Source: [Phialemoniopsis] sp. UDSM-2020
Taxonomy: Eukaryota; Ascomycota; Sordariomycetes; Thyridiales; Thyridiaceae
Assembly: GCA_018873225.1 (NCBI GenBank)
Contig: JAEILZ010000001.1
Location: 7,068,001-7,132,000 of the forward strand
Length of the DNA: 64,000 nucleotides
Direction of reading: 5' to 3'
Below are positions 44,101 to 55,149 of this stretch, in pieces (the stretch's first letter is position 1; each line of letters opens with the position of its first letter). The notes under the pieces were generated by a model. The model searched no databases. It was given only the letters and a program-made list of their open reading frames with translations, and was not told the DNA's origin. The position numbers and the translations under genes are program-made.

Positions 44101-45286
44101 TAAAGCGAGTGAACTAGCAAGGAGGACCGAGAGGAAAGGCTATATGGCAGACGTGAGGTGATGTGGACAGGTCGATCATCCTCATGTCTTGATGCTACAT
44201 GCAATACATGATGGACAAGCTTTTATTATGCATGAGCTATGTAGCCTCCTGGGGTTGCTTTGGAGCATTTCTAGTACAATTGCATCACAGCAACATACAA
44301 ATGAAGCAGAACATTCGCGGCCCCAAGTATATTCGAAGCGTTTGGTTTGTTCCTTCTTGAGAGACTCTCAGGCCTTTTGATATTTGCTTGTCAACATTGT
44401 ATCATCAACTCAAGTCTGGATCACTCCACCTCTTTGGGAAACACGAAAGTAGTGTTTTGCAAAGTCATGAATAAGGCTCAAGAACAACAAGGTCAAAAGT
44501 TGCGCTAAAAGGTGGACAAGGCTGGAGCCTTATGGGTCGGTTATCTGCTGACCCTCTTTGGTAATTGGATGTACTCCACAGATGGGACAAACCTGAGACA
44601 CTAACCTTATGTCTTCAAACCGCACCATGGACAACTTTTATCAAGATTATAGCTAAGGTGTTGAGATGACGAAACATACGATAATTAATTTCAACCGGCT
44701 TGCCTCTGTAGAAGACCTCCATGATGAAAGGATGAAAGAGAGAGAGCTACATCACAGCCAGGCATCTACAGGTTCTGGCGAAGCATCAAGTCCTCCATAG
44801 TAACAAGGTTTGGGGCTCACAAGGTGCTGAGGAAGTGGACAGGGAATTTCTGCCGACCGTTGCATTCACACATACTTCTTGAGCATACGGTAACAGGACA
44901 ACCATAGCAACATCACATCGGGGTAAATATCAAAGCAGCGCTTCTCTCCATCTTGATAGATGATCTAGAACACTTCTCTTGACGATGGGCAGCATTCCAA
45001 AAAAAACTCGACTAATGACAAATATTTGTTGAAGAATGCACTCAAAGAAGTCCTGCCCGTGAGTGACAGCTTGCAATGTATACTCGTAATATTCGAATTC
45101 TAATTCATGATGTATCGAATGCAAGACAATCTAGTCATGATCCCAGCCATAAACGCCGACGCTTTCTAAGAGCCCATGAAAAAGAACACAGTATGCAACG
45201 TGTGTCTCACCCGGTGAGTGACTAGCAACCCGAGCGGCAGAATGGACAAGGTGAAGTTACCGCCTCACAGTCGCTGGAACGGAGAC
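44101..45286. other. AT-rich intergenic region
   Basis: About 1.2 kb of AT-rich sequence between the secreted protein gene and the PXR1 3' end. No gene is supported. Confidence 0.45.
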
Positions 45287-46351
45287 TCAAGTCTTGATCA
45301 TGAATATCTGATCGGGGTTAGCATGGCCGTCAGCGTTGAGCACGCGCAGCGATCTACTTACTTGATTCAAGGCAGCCGGATCCATGATGGCGCGCCTCTT
45401 TTGCGCAATGAAGCGCTTCCTGGCAAGATGTCTGCCAGCGATCACGGCCGCAGCGGCATCAGACTGAGCCTGGCCTCCTGTATCGTCGCTGTCGCTTTCC
45501 GACTTTTCGCTCGCGCTACTCTCGTCTCTGCTCTTTGACTTCTCCGCCTTTCGTTTCGACTTGCTCTTCTTTGTGCTCGACTTGGTTTTGCTGGACTCGA
45601 CGTCTTCGGGGGACGGCGAGCCGGACCTAGCACTCCTGTCCTTTTTCTTCTTGGACTTCTCTTTCTTCTTCTCCTCCTTCCTGCGCCTCTTCTCTGCTTT
45701 CCTTTCTTCGCGGTCGGTGTCGCCACTGCTGTCGGCCGCCTTTCTCTTCTTGGACTTGCTCTCTTTTTTGACGGGCGCCGTTGTGAGGGACTCGTCAGCG
45801 GTGTCTGGCAACTCCGCCTTGACAGACGGTTCTCGAGCCTTTGGGTCCTCTGCCTCTTCCAGCAGCTTCTGGACCTGATCACCGACAAGTAGACCACCAC
45901 GGACGAACCTCACCGCACCAAACTTTCGCTCAATGTAGTGGCTCATCTTGAAGACCTCCCTCGCCTTTCTCTGCTCCTCGATAACCGTCTCGTCCTTGCC
46001 GTTCAACCGGCCAAGCAGATCCTTGAAGACGTCGAGGCCGGTGCATTCATCGCTCTGGTTCTTTTTCGCACCGAGTCCCAAGTTGTCGGCACGGAGGGAC
46101 ACGCGGATGTGCGAGGCGCTCGCAGCGGTGTGGAATTCGGCATGAGACGCATCCTCTGGTCCGAGATATTGACCAGGAGCCCATCCGTGGGAGCGGAGCA
46201 TGCGGTGACCGAACGAGTCGGTGTTGCGACTCCATTTCGTGTTGTTGGGATCCTTGGCAAGCTTGCGCTTGCTGCATCGGGGTCAGTACAAGGGCGTTAT
46301 GGACAACGCTGAGCGCGGATCGACTTACTTTTTCGCTGCTGCCAAACCCAT
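45287..46351 (-). CDS. PXR1: G-patch protein Pxr1/Gno1 (PinX1-related)
   Basis: Exons 46329-46351, 45362-46271 and 45287-45307 join in phase to 317 aa. The conserved start MGLAAAK, then DPNNTKWSRNTDSFGHRMLRSHGWAPGQYLG, is the G-patch of Pxr1/PinX1 proteins. NLGLGAKK and the GLDVFKDLLGRLNGK block follow. The middle and C-terminus are the expected Lys/Glu/Ser-rich nucleolar tail (KKE and KKK repeats), ending with RFIAQKRRAI...ALNQIFMIKT. The family acts in box C/D snoRNA maturation and 35S pre-rRNA processing, as a G-patch partner of the helicase Prp43, and inhibits telomerase in yeast. The first and last exons code for only 7-8 and 6 residues. The last intron (54 nt) is frame-neutral and has no stop, so retention would insert 18 residues. 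Confidence 0.92.
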
Positions 46352-46871
46352 TGGATCGGTCAGAAGTAGAGACTGTCGAGTGACGGGTGTTGAGTCTTTT
46401 GGTGAGGATGGGGGACGTAGTGATACAGTCGAGATAAGATGCTATCTGGTGGGAGGGGAGGAGTAAAAAAAAAAGCCATTCAGCGCCGCTGGCCATGCAC
46501 GATAAGCGGTAAAAAATATCTAGACTGGGGTACTTGCCGTAAAGTGGGCACGCCCCACATACCGCCTTGGCTGCCGTGCTCTTTCCTCTGGAGAATCATC
46601 GATGAAGCAAGGTTCACAGGGAATCGGGCTCTACAAATGCAATATAGAAATGGCAGTCGCGGTGCTCCACAGGAGTGGTAGAAGCATCGCCATGGAGCAG
46701 GTGGCAAGGGCTCCTTCTCTCCCCGTAGACTACCTGAAGTATCATCCGACATAGATCCTCAGACTGGACTAGAAACGGCATAAAAATCCATTTCAATCAC
46801 CGATCATTTGCGACTGGGCAGCATTCCCGTCAAGACTAGGGATTGGATAGTAACTCGACATTTCATTTCAG
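46352..46871. other. Divergent intergenic region
   Basis: 520 bases between PXR1 and the coiled-coil gene. An A-run lies at about 46466-46475. The sequence just before 46872 (TTTCATTTCAG) also fits a 3' splice site, so an untranslated or coding upstream exon of the next gene is possible. Confidence 0.4.
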
Positions 46872-47395
46872 ATGGATACTGTCGCCGCAGCAGAGGCCAC
46901 GAGTACCAAGGTCACAGAGGTATGGGCGGGATAATGCTACCCTCAAAGGCACACAGGAGTTCCGAACCTCCAGACTCACTCATATCTCTGTTCTAGTACA
47001 AGGCACAGCGACACGCGGCTAGGGGCGAGGTCCAGGCGAGCCATGACGACAGAATAGCCCAGGTGAGGGACCGTATGCACGCGTGCCTTGCGCAGCATGA
47101 AAAGGAAATGTACGTGTTCGATGAAATTGACAACGCCCCTGGGTTGAGGGAAATGCTGAGTAGTACTAGGATGCGCGCCCACCAAGCAGAGGTGGATCGT
47201 CTCCTCGCCGCTATTGACGAGCGCACGGCACGACAAACCATCATTTGCAAGCAACTGGCTGAGATCCGGAATGAGTGCCTCAACTTGTCGAAACAGCTGA
47301 GAGCCGTGTACGACGGGCGCGCAGAGCAAGCCCAAGCACTGTCATCCCAGTCGTGCCTCGACGCTGCTTCCCAAAGGAAGCGCACAACCAGCTAG
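46872..47395 (+). CDS. Small coiled-coil protein
   Basis: Exons 46872-46919 and 46997-47395 join in phase (CAGAG/GTATGG, TTCTAG) to 148 aa. From residue 17 it is almost wholly helical and charged (HAARGEVQASHDDRIAQVRDRMHA, later HQAEVDRLLAAIDERTAR), with heptads over about 40-130. There is no signal peptide or membrane segment. I do not recognise the family. The length and coiled-coil character would suit a small complex subunit (kinetochore, SNARE-like or nuclear-pore), but nothing in the sequence decides this. The sequence before the ATG looks like a splice acceptor, so the true N-terminus could be longer. Confidence 0.68.
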
Positions 47396-47746
47396 ATGGA
47401 TTCGAACAGAGCAGAACAAGCACAAAGAGGTGAATTGGGGGTATCAGGGCTTGCGCGCCGCGGTCCCTTGGTAGATCGCCTGGCCAGTGAAGGTGTCCCA
47501 AGTAAGGGCAGCTGGTCGATATAAAGGTGGCTGATGTCGATTTGACGGATTGGAACTTGCTTGAGGATATACCAGGACATGCAGATATCCTGAGTTGGCA
47601 GGTAGCAGTGTGTGAGATCTCTCGAAATGATACTCCTTCAGAACTGGGTGGCGTCTATTGGTATGCTCTATTCGTGATCTTGGTAGTACAACCAGTCGCT
47701 ATCGTACAATCGTACAGTTGTCCCTTGCCCCCGACCGACCGACCTC
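47396..47746. other. Convergent intergenic region
   Basis: 350 bases between the converging coiled-coil gene and COX17. No gene was seen. Confidence 0.4.
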
Positions 47747-48148
47747 CTAGACCTTGAAGCCAAAGCCCGCCATACAGCTCTGGTACTTTTGCACCATTGA
47801 CTGGCAGTCCTGGGCGGGATCGGCAGCCTTGGAGAAGAGCATGCACTCATCCCGCGCCGCCTTCTCGTCCTTGCATACGCAGCACGGCTTAGGCGGAGAA
47901 GAATATTAGCCATCGTTCAGCTCGGTTTTGACGTACGTGCCAGGCGCAGTGGCAGGCATCCGCGTGGCTTCAACGAAGGAACTGACCTTGGGTTTCGAGG
48001 CAGCGTCGGCATTGACCTGGGCGGCGGGCGCCGAGCCGAGGGAGGCTGTTGGGGCGCAAAGCTTGCGTTAGCTGAAGCAGTCCTCTGGTAGACACAGTCG
48101 AGTGGCGGGCAGATAGGACTTACGCATTGATACCGCTTGTGAAGCCAT
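47747..48148 (-). CDS. COX17: Cytochrome c oxidase copper chaperone Cox17
   Basis: Exons 48124-48148, 47987-48045 and 47747-47887 join in phase to 74 aa. The third exon carries the diagnostic KPCCVCKDEKAARDECMLFS, with the copper-binding CC pair, and the two CX9C halves closing with QDCQSMVQKYQSCMAGFGFKV. Cox17 holds Cu(I) in the mitochondrial intermembrane space and hands it to Sco1 and Cox11 for complex IV assembly; import and folding use the Mia40 disulfide relay. All six conserved cysteines are present. The N-terminal 28 residues are Ala/Ser-rich and vary between species. The gene is easily missed because its three exons are short. Confidence 0.93.
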
Positions 48149-48822
48149 TGTGTTTGACTGATCGAAAGGGAGGTCCTGTCGTTTGCGTGATGTAAACGGA
48201 GGATGGTGCTGCTCAGGCCACACACTAAGATAAAAATTGTACGGAGTATGCTGGGGGCGCGATAACGTCGGTGGGAATTGCTGCTGAGCAATTTGTCAGA
48301 TTGGCCTCCATCCACTGGAAAATGTGGGCCCCGCCCGGGAGATCCGCCGCTTGCGCATGTTTTAGACCACGCCCAGGCCGACAAGATCCGGGCGGGCTCG
48401 GAGCTGACATTCAGCCACTAACGGGCGCATTGGCTTGCCTCAACAGGCAGTGGAGCTACATCAGCCTTTTGATGGCCCAGTGCCAGGTGACAACATTGGA
48501 TATTGCAGGTAGTTGACTTGTCAATTGAAAGCGACTAAGCATCAGATGATCGATCGCTTGGGCAGTAGAGAATCCACCAAGTAGCTGGCTACGTCTTCGA
48601 AAATTGACTCATATTTCAAGGTCCTGGCCCAAGTCTGGATTCTATGTATATCTCATCAAAGGACATGGATCATCGGTCCGGACGAAATGCGGTGACGCCC
48701 GCCGCACATATTCTAGCCTCCGTATTCATCCACGTCTGCCGAGTTCTATTGTGAAAGTCTTCACTCAATGTGTCTATTCTTGTCTCTTTCGTACCCATTC
48801 AATATCCGAAGTCAGATTCGAG
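48149..48822. other. Divergent intergenic region, COX17 / hydrolase
   Basis: About 670 bases with the two promoters. The plus-strand frame running into the hydrolase start begins around 48604 but looks like leader before the ATG at 48823. No separate gene was seen. Confidence 0.4.
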
Positions 48823-49942
48823 ATGCTCTCGATCGAAGATACTCGGGCGCTAGCCTGCGTCCACCCGGAGTTTGACGAGGTGCGGATGACTGCCACCGTG
48901 GCGGAGAAAGGAGCTTACAATGGCCTATAGCTGGTGAAGAAAGACCCCGATAACCCCTTCTTGAAGGCATGGGACGAGTCTACCGACTTGTCCGCCATCC
49001 GTGCCGCGATGCAAGGGTTCAAGGAGGCCATGGAGCGCTCCCGGCCTGACCCATCGTCCGTACCTTACACGGAAGAGGACGTCGAAATCTCCGTCCGGGA
49101 CGGTGCGCACATCACACTGCGCATCCACCGGCCCAAGGAAGTGCCTCCGACCGGCTGCCCGGGCATGGTCATGTTTCACGGAGGCGGCTTCGTCGTCGGC
49201 AACCTCGAGGTCAACGCCGACCTAGCTCACATGTTCACAGGGTTGGGCGGCATCGCCGTCGACGTGGACTACCGTCACGCGCCCGAGCATCCCTTCCCCG
49301 TGCCCGTCAACGACTGCTTGGATGCACTCCGCTGGGCCGTCGCACACTCGCAGGAGCTGGGCATCAGTCCCGAAAGGGGCCTCCTCGTAGCTGGTGAGAG
49401 CGCGGGCGCCGACATCGCCATGGCCGTTGCGCATCTGTACCGGGAGGATGTGCGGGAGGGGCTTCCCCCGCTGACCGGCGTCTTCGCGCCGCTGTTCTCG
49501 GCAGCGACGCAAGAGTCCGTGCCGGACAGGTACCGGGAGCGTTTGATCAGCGTGGAACAGAACGCACACGCTCCGGTCTTTAGTGCAAGCTCCATGGCCT
49601 TCATTCGCAGTAAGAGCACTCGCCAGACCGTACAGATGAACACAAGTTGACAGGCGCGATACAGACTTGTACAAGCCCGAGGCGACCAGCGCGCTGGCCG
49701 CACCGCTCCTGTTTGACCACGATGGCATCCCGAAGACTTATTTCCAGGCCTGTGGCTGGGACCCAGTCCGTGATTGCGCGCTCATTGCCGAGCAGGTGTG
49801 GAAGGACGCTGGTATACCGACACGTCTCGACATTTATCCCGGGCTTCCCCACACCTTTTGGGCGGTGATGCCGGGGGCCAAGGTCACTGGCCAACGTCGA
49901 GCGGACTGCGTAGCGGCTTTGCGGTGGTTATTAGAGCCTTGA
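48823..49942 (+). CDS. Alpha/beta hydrolase fold-3 (HSL-family) esterase
   Basis: Exons 48823-48879, 48931-49609 and 49665-49942 join in phase to 337 aa. The hormone-sensitive-lipase family signature is complete: oxyanion HGGG at 102-105, nucleophile S176 in GESAG, D278 in GWDPVRD and H308 in GLPHTFW. The family hydrolyses carboxyl esters, often acetyl or short acyl groups; the substrate here is unknown. No signal peptide is seen, so it is probably cytosolic. The first intron removes an in-frame TAG at 48928-48930, whose AG is itself the 3' splice site, so the gene is intact although it first looks interrupted. It shares a promoter region with COX17 and converges with TEL2. Confidence 0.87.
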
Positions 49943-50004
49943 TTGTAGGCGATCGTTGGTAGTTATCATCTAGTACGTAGTCATACAAACTCTTGCTACA
50001 CTTA

Positions 50005-53000
50005 TCAAATCAAGTCTCCCATAAGCAGTAATCGGTACTTTTCCAGCCCGTCTCGCAGCCTGATGAGAATTCCCGCCGCGAGCATCTTGATCTCGTCTTC
50101 TTCGCCGCCATCGTGCCCGCGCGTCTCTTCAAATATGCGCGCCACCCATTCCTGCGTCTGCACGACCTCTTTACCCTGGTTCTGGCAAAGGTCCCTCATG
50201 CGGTTCTCATTCACGTCGAGGAGCGTCAACAGGCCGAAGAGCACGGCTTGCGTGACTCCGGCGTCGCCGACGCATTGCGTCTGGATTGCACTCCCCAGCA
50301 AGAGTTCCCACAGTTCCGAGGTCATCTGCGGCAGGGCCAGCGTGCTCGGCCCTGCTGCATGCAGTAGCAGCGCGAGCGTCTTGATGTAGACTATCAGGAG
50401 GAATGGCTGGAACAGGATGCCGCGGAAGCGCGCCGACGCGGCGTGGACGGCATGGAAGAACCTCGCCGTGAGGGGGAAGAAGAAGGCAGAAGCGATCAAC
50501 TGCGCCGTAGTGTTCGGGATGCTGCGCACCCCAGCCGCGCCGTTGGGGCCCTTGCCCTTGCCGCTGCTGGCCTTCTGCAGGCGCTTGGTGAATGATGATA
50601 GCTTGAGGACGTCGGGCCCGGTGGCCGAGTCGGCCGCCCGGGCAGCCAGCGGGGCGAGCAGGTCAGAGGTGAGGCCTTGCGTGATGCTCTCGAGTGCACT
50701 CTGCGGCAGGGATTGTAGGCGGCTCTGTGGGTCGTTCTTGTTTGCCTGGTCTGATGCGTCTAGGTATAGCCGTTGCACTCGCTCAGGAAGGGCATTCGAG
50801 GGAAAAGCGGCGGCAGACGCGTACGCGGACTGGTCAAAGCCGGCCAACTCGCGGGCAGCCAGACCCATAGTCGTGAGGATCGCCGATCGCTGGGACAGAG
50901 AAAAGTCACCTTCGAAGAAGGCCTGTGCGAACTTTGGACCAACCGAGTCGGGCTGGGCCACGCAGAGCGCAATGAGGCTTTGAAGCCGTAGTTGGTCAAA
51001 GTCCTCCAGGTCGAACTTGTCCTGCATCCCGATCAGGAGCGGAACGAGCTCCTGCAGGTGATCTCGGACCTCTGTGCCGTGCTGGGCCTTACGGCGGAGC
51101 AGGGTAGGCGCAGAGGCCAGGCCTAGCTTCTGGCGGTCGTAGCTTTCCGAGTCTCGCAAGTAGGCCATCAGCTCTCTGACGTACACGGGTGCCCTGGGCC
51201 TGTCCCTCCTGACCATGGTCGGATCGTCGTCCGAGTCCTCAGCGTCAGAATCGGGCTTCGCGTAGGGGATGGGCTCATCGTCCGAGTCCTCCTCGGCTTC
51301 ATTGCTGCTGTCCACTTCCTCCACAATGAAACCGGTCGGGCGTGCCGGCCCCAGAGGTGCGGCCTTCGGGCTTCGCCCTGGACGTTTGGTCCTAGTTGTG
51401 GGCTTGGCGGCACCTGCAACAGACATCAACGAGTCGATGGGGCCGATTGTATCCGATACGGAGACCAAGCTCTTGTACCACTCCGCCTCCTCACTCGATG
51501 TATCCTCCATGTGGAAGTCGAGCCTCGTCTCCGGATTATCGGTGAGTGAAGATAGTGTCTCGCCGACAATCATACCCAAGAGGCGTGCTCTGCTCCGCGA
51601 GGCAGCCAGCCTGCTGGAAATACCGCGCGTGTAGTTGGTAGAGCGCTTCAGCATCACAAGCTTCAGGGGTGCGAGCCGGTGGACATATCCCGCGGCGAGT
51701 AGCAAGACCTGTGCTTGGGCTTGGAATGTGTCAGCGGGAAGTTGGGATGGGCTTGCTGTAGAAACAATGTAGACATACCTTCTTGGTGGAGGACGGGCGT
51801 GTGTTTGATATAGAGTGGATCGCTGAACTGGTCCATGGCCTTTTCGAGCACGCCAATGAGGGTGGTCTTGTGCTGCGCAACCACGGCCATGACCGCCCGA
51901 CGTATGCCGAACCCTTCGGCCGCGACTGCCCCTGACGAGGACACCAGCCAGTTCTCGAGGACTTCTGAAACCAGGGCCTCGGTGTCGACGAGGCGATGGA
52001 TGAGCCCGGCAACTGCCGCGATGTTGACTTGGCTCGATGGTGTGTCGGCCTCCCCGGGTCCACCTGAACCAAGATATTTGTGTGAGAGAAGGGATAAGAG
52101 GGCAAAGACGACCTTTCTCCGCTCGAGCTGCGTCAAACGGACGAGGAGGTCATGGAATCGGCAGGCGCCCGTTTCTGATCTAAGGATCAAGTCAGACACT
52201 ATTGTCTGCATGACGACTTCTGTGCAGGACGTTAGTGGTGCTGAATTGATCAAGAGTTCCATCATGTCTTACCTGGGTGCCCCAGTCGGAACGATTTGAC
52301 GAGCAGCTGTGGCAGCAATGGCTCTGCTCCCGGCAGAGATTGTCGTGCAGAGTACGAGATGCACTTTGCTAACCATGTGCTGTACTGCTTCCCGCTCGTA
52401 ATCCAATATGCGGAGTCTGAATCTTTGGTCTTTCTGTCGAGCATATCCTGTGCCTCCGCCGCCAAGGCCAAGACGCGGCCGCCGCCCAATATGTTGACAA
52501 AGTCCTGTTGAAGCGGGCGTTTCTTGGCCTCGTTTTCCACATCGGCAGAGCTACCGATCCAGAGACGGTGTAGGCCGTCCTCTCCCTCCAGCATCGCGCT
52601 GATCATGTCGAGAAGGTTCTCAACGTCAAAAGCATGATCAGACCTGGACGGGCCGTCCTTGGACTTCTCATGGTGTAATAATGCCTTTATCCGCGCAAGG
52701 CACGCGTTGAGGCCGGTGAGATTTCGAAGGCAGTCTATGAAGAGCGTTCTGGGGGAGGACTCGGCCTTGAGCACTGGCCAGTAATTTGGGGCAATGTTCA
52801 ACACGAGTAGCTGGACAAACTGCGCATACTCTGATGGGCTCGGGGTGCCAGTAGCGGAGGTGGTGGAAGACTTGACCCGAATGCCCCGAACGTAGTTGAG
52901 TACCGAGACGAGGGTGTCGTGGTCGGGTTCAGTCCTCAACGTCTCAAGAGTTTCCTCCCATGAAGAACCGGTATACTTAGACCTCAAGATCGGGCTAGGC

Positions 53001-53095
53001 CGAGGACCAGGGGCGTCTGTGACCAACGACGGCACATCCTGTGATTCTGAAGAGTCCTTCTTCATAGAGGACACATTCAAAAGTAGGTCCATCAT
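50005..53095 (-). CDS. TEL2: Telomere length regulation protein Tel2 (TTT complex)
   Basis: Exons 52273-53095, 51779-52219 and 50005-51755 join in phase to 1004 aa. The protein is a helical repeat (alpha-solenoid) throughout. The conserved Telomere_reg-2 region falls at about residues 612-730 (YVRELMAYLRDSESYDRQKLGL, then RRKAQHGTEVRDHLQELVPLLIGM and FDLEDFDQLRLQSLIALCV). An acidic Ser/Glu/Asp linker (about 545-605) precedes it and resembles the CK2-phosphorylated linker that recruits R2TP/Hsp90 in Tel2 proteins. The TTT complex (Tel2-Tti1-Tti2) stabilises PIKK kinases such as ATM, ATR and TOR. The start at 53095 is one of two adjacent ATGs. The divergent neighbour UBA3 lies 456 bases away. 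Confidence 0.87.
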
Positions 53096-53551
53096 GCCAT
53101 GAGGTCGATCTCTGACCTCAGAGAATCCCACAAAGTCCCAAGCTATCCTGCTATGAAAGCATGGACTGGCGACTGGACGATCTTATAACGCGCCAAGGTC
53201 ACACCCCAGGTCAGGGCCGCTAGAGCTCGAGGCACCAGCACTACTTTCCCTGACAAAGTCCCTTAACTGGGGCCATGGCCCCACTATTCACTTCTTAGAC
53301 AGGTACTGGTAGATACAGTAGGACCTGACCGCAACCACAAGCATCGCAAGCTGCCGAGTATTACCAAACCTACCAACCTCACCACGTATTCGAGGATCCA
53401 GAAGACCCAACGCTCTGTGAAGCTGTAGCAGGTCGAGATCGTGCTACATTCCGGGCAGTGCACACATTATTCAACTCCTGACCCTGGAGGAACCGCGCAC
53501 CGAGAGCGGAAGAGGCGCAACCCCGCGCCTGGCTGGTCGCCCGTCGCAAAG
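53096..53551. other. Divergent promoter region, TEL2 / UBA3
   Basis: 456 bases shared by two divergent housekeeping genes. No further exon was seen. Confidence 0.45.
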
Positions 53552-54927
53552 ATGGCAGAGAGTATAGCTGCCACGCAGCTCACAGGGTCAAGATGGTACG
53601 TCCGTGGCCTCTACTGCTGCCCACCCAACCTCGAGGTCCGGAGCTCATCTGACTGTTGGCTTGACTTAGGGAGTACCTCGACCGGATCCGAACCACGGCC
53701 GGCCCCTTCACCGATCTCGAGAGCCACAACCCGGAGGAGGTGGTCTCGCTCGTGGATCGCATGTGCGTCTTAGTCATCGGCGCGGGCGGGCTCGGCTGCG
53801 AGATCCTCAAGAACCTGGCCCTCTCGGGCTTCAAGAACATACACGTCATCGACATGGACACGATAGACATATCCAACCTGAACCGGCAGTTCCTCTTCCG
53901 CAAGGCAGACGTCGGCAAGTACAAGGCCGAGGTGGCCGCCCGCTTCGTGGAGAAGCGGGTCAAGGGCGTCAAGATCACGCCGCACAATTGTCGGATCCAA
54001 GACTTTGACGAGGATTTTTATATGCAGTTCCAGTCCATCATCTGTGGGCTCGACAGCATAGAGGCGCGCCGGTGGATCAACGCGACCCTCGTCGAGATGG
54101 TCGACATGGAAAACCCAGAGTCACTCAAGCCGCTGATTGACGGGGGCACTGAGGGCTTCAAGGGCCAGTCCAGGGTTATCTTCCCCACGGTGACCTCGTG
54201 CATCGAGTGCCAGCTCGACATGCACGCGCCCCGCGCCGCCGTGCCGCTCTGCACCATCGCGAGCATCCCCCGACAGCCGGAACACTGCATCGAATGGGCC
54301 CACGTCATCGCATGGGACCAGGAGAAGCCCTTCCCCAAGCTGGACAAGGACGACCCCGAGCACATTCAGTGGCTCTACCAAAAGGCCCTATTGCGGGCGC
54401 AAGAGTTCAAGATTGCCGGCGTCACGTACTCGCTGACCCAGGGCGTCGTCAAAAACATTATACCGGCCATCGCCTCGACCAACGCCATCATCGCGGCGAG
54501 CTGCTGCAACGAGGCCATGAAGATCGCAACGAGCGCGGCGAGCTTCTTGGGGCCCGAGGACAACTACATGATGTACTCTGGCAACGACAGCATCTACACA
54601 TATACCTTTAAGCACGAGAGGAAGCCGGACTGCCCGGTCTGCTCGGATGACAAGCAGGCCCGGCCACTCGATGCCGACCCCAACGTCACCCTGCAAGACT
54701 TTCTCGACTCGATTGCCGCGCGACCCGAGGCGCAGCTCAAGAACCCCTCCATCCGGGCGGAGAGCAAGACCTTGTACATGCGGTCACCGCCCAGCCTGGA
54801 AGAGCAGACCCGGCCAAACCTGCGAAAGACCTTGCGCGACTTGGGCTTGCAGGATGGCTACGAGGTGCTGATCACCGACCCGGCCTTCCCGACGCTGACC
54901 TTCAACTTCATCCTACGATTCGAGTGA
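53552..54927 (+). CDS. UBA3: NEDD8-activating enzyme E1 catalytic subunit Uba3
   Basis: Exons 53552-53595 and 53670-54927 join in phase (AGATG/GTACGT, CTTAG) to 433 aa. The adenylation domain has VLVIGAGGLGCEILKNLALSGF, DMDTIDISNLNRQFLF and the RADVGKxKA-type block. The catalytic cysteine is C209 in PLCTIASIPRQPEHCIEWA, nearly invariant in Uba3. Paired CxxC zinc ligands appear at SCIEC and at CPVCSDD. The C-terminal ubiquitin-fold domain ends with the usual beta strand (TLTFNFILRFE). The enzyme works with Ula1/APPBP1 to activate NEDD8/Rub1 for transfer to Ubc12 and cullins. The 15-residue first exon is supported by the continuation RWEYLDRIRTTAGPF. Confidence 0.94.
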
Positions 54928-55149
54928 GTCATGGTGGCAGCATTTCATAATGCCTATACATAGAAGTCACGCTGGTGGCCTCGTTGGCCATTTGTAGACA
55001 AAAATATAAAGAGTGGAACCATGAAGATATCTTGATTGAAATGAAGCCGCCTAAAGTGAAGTCAGACCGTTCCTTTCGTGAACGCCGTACGCCAGACCAT
55101 GCATCCTGAACTAGACCAAGTGCAAATGCCGACACGCAATGGCGCGCCA

